Below the pieces are notes generated by a model that worked only from the letters and a program-made list of their open reading frames with translations, did no database searches and was not told the origin of the DNA. The position numbers and the translations under genes are program-made. From JARRJS01 sp037388885 (GTDB lineage: Bacteria > Gemmatimonadota > Gemmatimonadetes > Longimicrobiales > RSA9), in contig JARRJS010000077.1 in assembly GCA_037388885.1 (NCBI GenBank), positions 1-16,664 of the forward strand: a stretch of DNA of 16,664 nt, in the 5' to 3' direction. Below, in pieces: positions 13,303-16,664 of the stretch. Numbering within the stretch: position 1 is the first letter of the stretch; each line of letters opens with the position of its first letter.

Positions 13303-15729
13303 CTACACCGCCACGCGCAGCAGCTTCCCCAGCGCGCGGTAGTGGCTCAGCCACGTGCGTGCTTCATCGTCCGAGCGGCCTGCGAACTCGGGGTGCGTCG
13401 TCTCCTTGAGCTCCCAGAATGCGTTCTGGATGGACCACGTGTTCACGCGGAACGGCACGGCTGTCGCCAGCCGCACCGCACCCTCCAGCGCCGAGACGCG
13501 CTCCACGTCCTTCGGCGCTTTCAACATGCGGTCCGCCAGCCGCTCCAGCGTGCCTTCCAGCGCGTAGCCCAAACCCTCCTGGTCCAGCTTCACGTCCCTG
13601 GCCTGCGCGTCCTTCAGCAGCGTGAGCACGCGTTGCGGCTCCAGGTCCTCGTCGGATACGGCCCGGATCAGGCTGGTGTTGAGCACGTACTCCGCCGCCA
13701 GCTCCAGGGCATTGGGCAGCGGGATGTTGAGATCGGTCAGGTAGCGCATCAGCGGCGCGTGCCGCTCGTAGACCTGGCGGTACACCGACTCCGCGTCGTG
13801 CAGCGTCGACTCCAGGATCTTGTCCAGCACCAGCCGCTGCTGGTCCCGGAATAGCGACGACAGCGAGTAGGTCCCATCCGGGAAGGCCCGGTCCAGCGCA
13901 CGCAGCGCTTCCGGGAAGTCGGCCCGGTCGAACGGCTCGTTCAGGTCCTGCCGCAGCCGCTCCAGGGCCTGGTCCCTGGTGAACGGCTGCACGCCCGCCG
14001 TCACCGTATGGTCACCCAGGTGCAGCACGGCGTACACCAGGTCGCTGGTCTCCAGCGTCACGCGGGACGAGATGCGCAGGCGCCCCACCGCCAGCCGCGC
14101 CCTACCCGCCTCGGACGTCTGATGCGCCACATCCTCCACTTCGAACGCGTACACCTCGCGGCCTTCGTCCTCGCCTTCGTTTTCGTCGTCGTCGTCCCGG
14201 AACAGCAGGCTGATGGCGTGGTGCGCCCCCACCTTGCGAAGGTCCACCATGGCCGGCCACACCAGCGCCTCGTAGACCCGACGCCCGTTCCCGTATTCCG
14301 GCAGGTTGCTCGGCGCCTTTGCCAGCCGCTCCAGGAACTCCGACTCCAGGCCCGCGTCGAACAGCTCGTCCGCCAGCTGGATCACACGACCGGCGTACTG
14401 GAGCACCTGCACCGTCTCGATGCCCGAGATCTCGTCGAAGAACCAGCCGCAGCTGGTGTACATGAGCATGGCGTGGCGCTGGAGCTCCAGCAGCTTGAGC
14501 ACGTCCGTTACGTCCGTTACGTCCGACCCGGCGGCGTACGCGTCCAGGAACTGCTGCACGTTCTCCCCGGCACGGTTCAGCACGACGTCGATGTACGCAT
14601 TGCGCGCGGCCCACGGATCCTGCAGCAGCTTGCCCGCCCGCTCGTCGTAGAGCGGCGCCAGCTCGTCACGCAGCCAGTCCAGCGCGTCCCGCAGCGGCCC
14701 GCGCCACGCCTGGTTCCAGCCTACGCCGCGTCCCGCCGAGCAACCGCAGTCGCTGCGCCAACGCTCGATCCCGTGCGCGCAGCTCCACGACGTGTTCTCG
14801 TGGATCTCCACCTCGTACTCGGGCGGGTGCTCCTCCAGGTACCGGCCGTAGTTGGTCAGCCGGGCAGCGTCCCCGTTGTCGATGGCCTCCAGCGCGAACG
14901 CCAGCGCCATGTCCCCGTAGCGGTGATGGTGCCCGTACGTCTCGCCGTCCGTCGCGATGTGGACCAGCCCGTCATCGCCGCCGGACGCATCCGTCAGCCG
15001 CTTCGCAAACCGGCCACCGTCCCGCAGCAGCCCCTCGAACGCCACCGCCCGGGCCACCGGGCCGTCGTAGAAGAACAGCGTGATCTCGCCGCCGTCCGGC
15101 AGCCGCTGCACGTACGGCCTGCGCGGATCGATGCGCGCACCGTTCACGTCCTTCCAGTCCTTGTCGCCCAGCCGCCGGAACCGCGCCGCCTGGTGCGGCG
15201 CCAGGATCGTGAAGCGCATGCCGTACTCCACCAGCAGCGACAGCGTCCCCAGGTCCACCGCTGTCTCCGGCAGCCACATGCCCTCCGGCTCCCGGCCGAA
15301 CCGCCGCCGGAAATCCGCCAGGCCCCACTCCACCTGCGTGCGCCGGTCCCGCTCGTTCGCCAGCGGCATGATCACGTGGTTGTACGGCTGCGCCAACGCC
15401 GACCCGTGGCCGCCGAAACGCTTGATGCTGCGCCGGTCCGCTTCCAGCACCGCCCCGTACGTCTCCGGGTCGTTCTCCTCCATCCACGCCAGCAACGTTG
15501 GCCCGAAGTTGAAGCTGATCCGCTCGTAGTTGTTCCGGATCTGGACGATACGCCCGTCCGAATCCAGGATGCGCGCCACGCCGTTCGGCGCGTAGCACTC
15601 CACCGAGATCCGCTCGTTCCAGTCGTGGTAGGGGTACGCCGAGTCCTGCAGCTCGATGGACTCCAGCCACGGACTCTCCCGCGGCGGCTGGTAGAAATGG
15701 CCGTGGACACAGACGAAGTGGTCAGACAA
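13303..15729 (-). CDS. Glycoside hydrolase family 57 protein with DUF3536 domain
   Basis: The gene encodes 808 residues. The start is a TTG at 15729, supported by a GGAGGA site (15739-15744) nine bases upstream and by MSDHFVCVHGHFYQPPRESPW, the usual opening of this subfamily. The GH57 (beta/alpha)7 barrel takes up roughly residues 1-330. It contains HGHFYQPPR (9-17), FGGHGSALAQPYNHVIMPLA (105-124), EGMWLPETAVDL with likely nucleophile Glu155, and IATDGETYGHHH with likely acid/base Asp261. The DUF3536 region fills most of the remainder. GH57 enzymes act on alpha-glucans (amylases, 4-alpha-glucanotransferases, branching enzymes), but I know of no defined substrate for this subfamily. An acidic stretch (512-522, DDDDENEGEDE) looks like a surface loop insertion. 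The gene follows glgB on the same strand, supporting a role in glycogen handling. There is no signal peptide, so it is cytoplasmic. Confidence 0.92.
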   Translation of the reverse strand: MSDHFVCVHGHFYQPPRESPWLESIELQDSAYPYHDWNERISVECYAPNGVARILDSDGRIVQIRNNYERISFNFGPTLLAWMEENDPETYGAVLEADRRSIKRFGGHGSALAQPYNHVIMPLANERDRRTQVEWGLADFRRRFGREPEGMWLPETAVDLGTLSLLVEYGMRFTILAPHQAARFRRLGDKDWKDVNGARIDPRRPYVQRLPDGGEITLFFYDGPVARAVAFEGLLRDGGRFAKRLTDASGGDDGLVHIATDGETYGHHHRYGDMALAFALEAIDNGDAARLTNYGRYLEEHPPEYEVEIHENTSWSCAHGIERWRSDCGCSAGRGVGWNQAWRGPLRDALDWLRDELAPLYDERAGKLLQDPWAARNAYIDVVLNRAGENVQQFLDAYAAGSDVTDVTDVLKLLELQRHAMLMYTSCGWFFDEISGIETVQVLQYAGRVIQLADELFDAGLESEFLERLAKAPSNLPEYGNGRRVYEALVWPAMVDLRKVGAHHAISLLFRDDDDENEGEDEGREVYAFEVEDVAHQTSEAGRARLAVGRLRISSRVTLETSDLVYAVLHLGDHTVTAGVQPFTRDQALERLRQDLNEPFDRADFPEALRALDRAFPDGTYSLSSLFRDQQRLVLDKILESTLHDAESVYRQVYERHAPLMRYLTDLNIPLPNALELAAEYVLNTSLIRAVSDEDLEPQRVLTLLKDAQARDVKLDQEGLGYALEGTLERLADRMLKAPKDVERVSALEGAVRLATAVPFRVNTWSIQNAFWELKETTHPEFAGRSDDEARTWLSHYRALGKLLRVAV
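14501..14527 (-). repeat. 9-base tandem repeat inside the GH57 gene
   Basis: ACGTCCGTT occurs twice in a row (14501-14518) and a third, diverged copy follows (14519-14527). On the coding strand this gives SDVTDVTDV at about residues 402-410. The repeat keeps the frame, so it changes loop length rather than breaking the protein. Confidence 0.6.
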
Positions 15730-15784
15730 GTGTTGGAATCCTCCATGTAGAGGTCTTCGACTCCATCATCGACGCCCTCCTTTT

Positions 15785-16009
15785 CGAGTTCGAGTTCGAA
15801 TTCGAATTCGAGTTCGACCCGGCGTCAGCCGGGAAGCCGGCGTGCGCAGACCGACCGGCAAAGCATGTCCTTCCGAGCCAACGCAAAACAGCAACCGGAA
15901 GAAGATCCGGCGCGCCAGNNNNNCGAATCACGCCCTCACCGGAACGCCAGCCGGAATGCCGGCATCCCGCCCCCTCCGGTCCTCGAACTCGAATTCGAAC
16001 TCGAATTCG
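15785..16009. repeat. Intergenic element with inverted hexamer repeat arms
   Basis: Six tandem hexamers (TTCGAG, TTCGAG, TTCGAA, TTCGAA, TTCGAG, TTCGAC) occupy 15783-15818. The right array (15982-16009) is CTCGAA, CTCGAA, TTCGAA, CTCGAA and TTCG. The reverse complement of the right array matches 15785-15812 at 26 of 28 positions. As assembled, 169 bases lie between the arms, including five Ns. The units are themselves nearly palindromic, so each arm can also fold on itself. Confidence 0.7.
15919..15923. other. Assembly gap (five Ns)
   Basis: Five undetermined bases sit between the two hexamer arrays. The repeats on both sides would make assembly difficult, so the gap probably marks unresolved repeat sequence and its length may be nominal. 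Confidence 0.95.
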
Positions 16010-16037
16010 GTAGTTGCCACCCGCAGATGACCCTGCC

Positions 16038-16059
16038 CCACCGACGCATTCGTCGGTGG
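16038..16059 (-). terminator. Hairpin just downstream of glgB
   Basis: CCACCGACG (16038-16046) and CGTCGGTGG (16051-16059) form a perfect 9-pair stem with a 4-base CATT loop, ten bases after the glgB stop. No T run follows on the minus strand, so it may protect or process mRNA rather than terminate. Its stem contains the ACCGACG/CGTCGGT unit that builds the arms at 13047-13289. Confidence 0.4.
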
Positions 16060-16069
16060 CGCCCCGGCC

Positions 16070-16664
16070 TCAGCCCCGCTTCAGCAACAATGCGCCCAAC
16101 GGCGGCAAGGTGAGGTTGAGCGAGTGATAGTGCCCGTGATACGCCACGGGCGTGGTCTTGACGCCGCCCAGGTTGCCCTGGCCGCTGCCGCCGTAGTCCT
16201 TCGCATCGGTGTTCAGGATCTCGCGCCAACGGCCGGGGTGCGGCACGCCGACCCGGTAGTTGGGGCGCGGCACCGGCGTGAAGTTGAAGACGGCCAGGAT
16301 ACGGTTGTCGGGATCGGGCCCGTTGCGGAAGAAGGTGAGCACGCTGTTCTGGCTGTCATTGGCGTCCAACCACTGGAAGCCGCGGCCGTCGAAGTCGTAG
16401 ACGTGCAGTGCCGGCTCCTGCCGATGCAGCCGGTTCAGGTCGGACACCAGCTTCAGCATACCGGCGTGAGGCGCGTGCTCCAGCAGGTGCCAGTCGACGC
16501 TCTCGTCGTGGGCCCACTCGCCCCACTGCGCCAGCTCGCCGCCCATGAACAGCAGCTTCTTCCCCGGCTGGGCATGCATATAGGTGAGCATCAGGCGCAG
16601 GTTGGCGAACTTCTGCCAGTCGTCGCCGGGCATCTTGCCCAGCAGCGAGCCCTTGCCGTGCACG
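16070..16664 (-). CDS. glgB: 1,4-alpha-glucan (glycogen) branching enzyme GlgB, C-terminal part
   Basis: About 198 C-terminal residues are present; the 5' part lies beyond the window. The apparent GTG start at 16663 is an internal valine, since HGKGSLLGKMPGD is a mid-protein motif of GlgB. FANLRLMLTYMHAQPGKKLLFMGGELAQWGEW and HDESVDWHLL close the GH13 catalytic barrel. VLTFFRNG, ILAVFNFTPVPRPNYRVGVPHPGRWREILN and YHSLNLTLPPLGALLLKRG make up the C-terminal all-beta domain. The enzyme cuts alpha-1,4-glucan chains and rejoins them as alpha-1,6 branches during glycogen synthesis in the cytoplasm. The catalytic residues themselves lie outside the window. The match is close throughout, and the stop is at 16070-16072. 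Confidence 0.96.
   Translation of the reverse strand, partial: VHGKGSLLGKMPGDDWQKFANLRLMLTYMHAQPGKKLLFMGGELAQWGEWAHDESVDWHLLEHAPHAGMLKLVSDLNRLHRQEPALHVYDFDGRGFQWLDANDSQNSVLTFFRNGPDPDNRILAVFNFTPVPRPNYRVGVPHPGRWREILNTDAKDYGGSGQGNLGGVKTTPVAYHGHYHSLNLTLPPLGALLLKRG

Larger units (their letters stand above)
15730..16069. other. 340-base gap between glgB and GH57 genes, with assembly gap
   Basis: No gene is visible here. From left to right it holds the ribosome site of the GH57 gene, a TTCGAG/TTCGAA hexamer array, a small CCCGGC-GTCA-GCCGGG hairpin (15818-15833), five Ns (15919-15923), a second hexamer array in inverted orientation, and a hairpin next to the glgB stop. The stretch near 15866-15885 (TGTCCTTCCGAGCCAACGC) resembles scattered intergenic repeats of many GC-rich bacteria. 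The real length across the Ns is unknown. Confidence 0.7.

Noticed and set aside
14008..15750. Long open frame (580 codons) antisense to the GH57 gene
   Set aside because: The translation is low-complexity Arg/Val/Gln/His. The minus strand encodes a clear GH57-DUF3536 protein.
15722..15931. Small minus-strand open frame with a Ser-Asn repeat
   Set aside because: The Ser-Asn run is just the translated hexamer array, and the frame crosses the Ns. It overlaps the GH57 ribosome site.

Overview
The window is GC-rich, about two thirds G+C or more by eye, and densely coding. It comes from a Gram-negative-type bacterium: it encodes signal peptides with AQ-type cleavage sites, a lipoprotein, at least three outer-membrane-type proteins and a TonB-plug-like protein. 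The small carboxypeptidase-like/plug protein, the tricorn-like S41 protease N-terminus, the PorV-like barrel and the GC-rich intergenic microsatellites together suggest Gemmatimonadota or a relative. That placement is an inference; no marker gene is present. A run of five Ns shows that this is a draft or metagenomic assembly. I see no rRNA, tRNA, CRISPR array or transposase.

Region 1 (1-5365, minus strand) is a probable operon read right to left. It runs CaiB/BaiF CoA-transferase, M1 aminopeptidase (4-base ATGA overlap), a small outer-membrane barrel protein with a frameshift near its 3' end, a carboxypeptidase-like/TonB-plug protein, and the start of a tricorn-like protease that leaves the window. 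Two secreted peptidases in one group suggest peptide breakdown in the envelope.

Region 2 (5587-9016) holds two convergent genes. The plus-strand gene encodes a signal peptide, one CxxCH heme site and a porin-like barrel, the architecture of Cyc2 iron oxidases. The minus-strand gene encodes a soluble PAS-GAF-GAF histidine kinase with no response regulator nearby. The kinase is divergent from a CPA1-type Na+/H+ antiporter (9245-10492).

Region 3 (10565-13145) looks like a self-contained transcription unit. It has a good sigma70-type promoter, a lipoprotein gene, an overlapping PorV/TraF-like barrel gene and a strong intrinsic terminator.

Region 4 (13303-16664, minus strand) holds carbohydrate genes: the 3' part of glgB (glycogen branching enzyme), then a GH57-DUF3536 glycosidase with a TTG start.

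The two longer gaps around the GH57 gene each contain a pair of 28-base arms built from short tandem repeats (7-mers in one, 6-mers in the other). The arms are inverted to each other and separated by about 170-190 bases. With the Cyc2-like cytochrome-porin, these are the most unusual things in the window.
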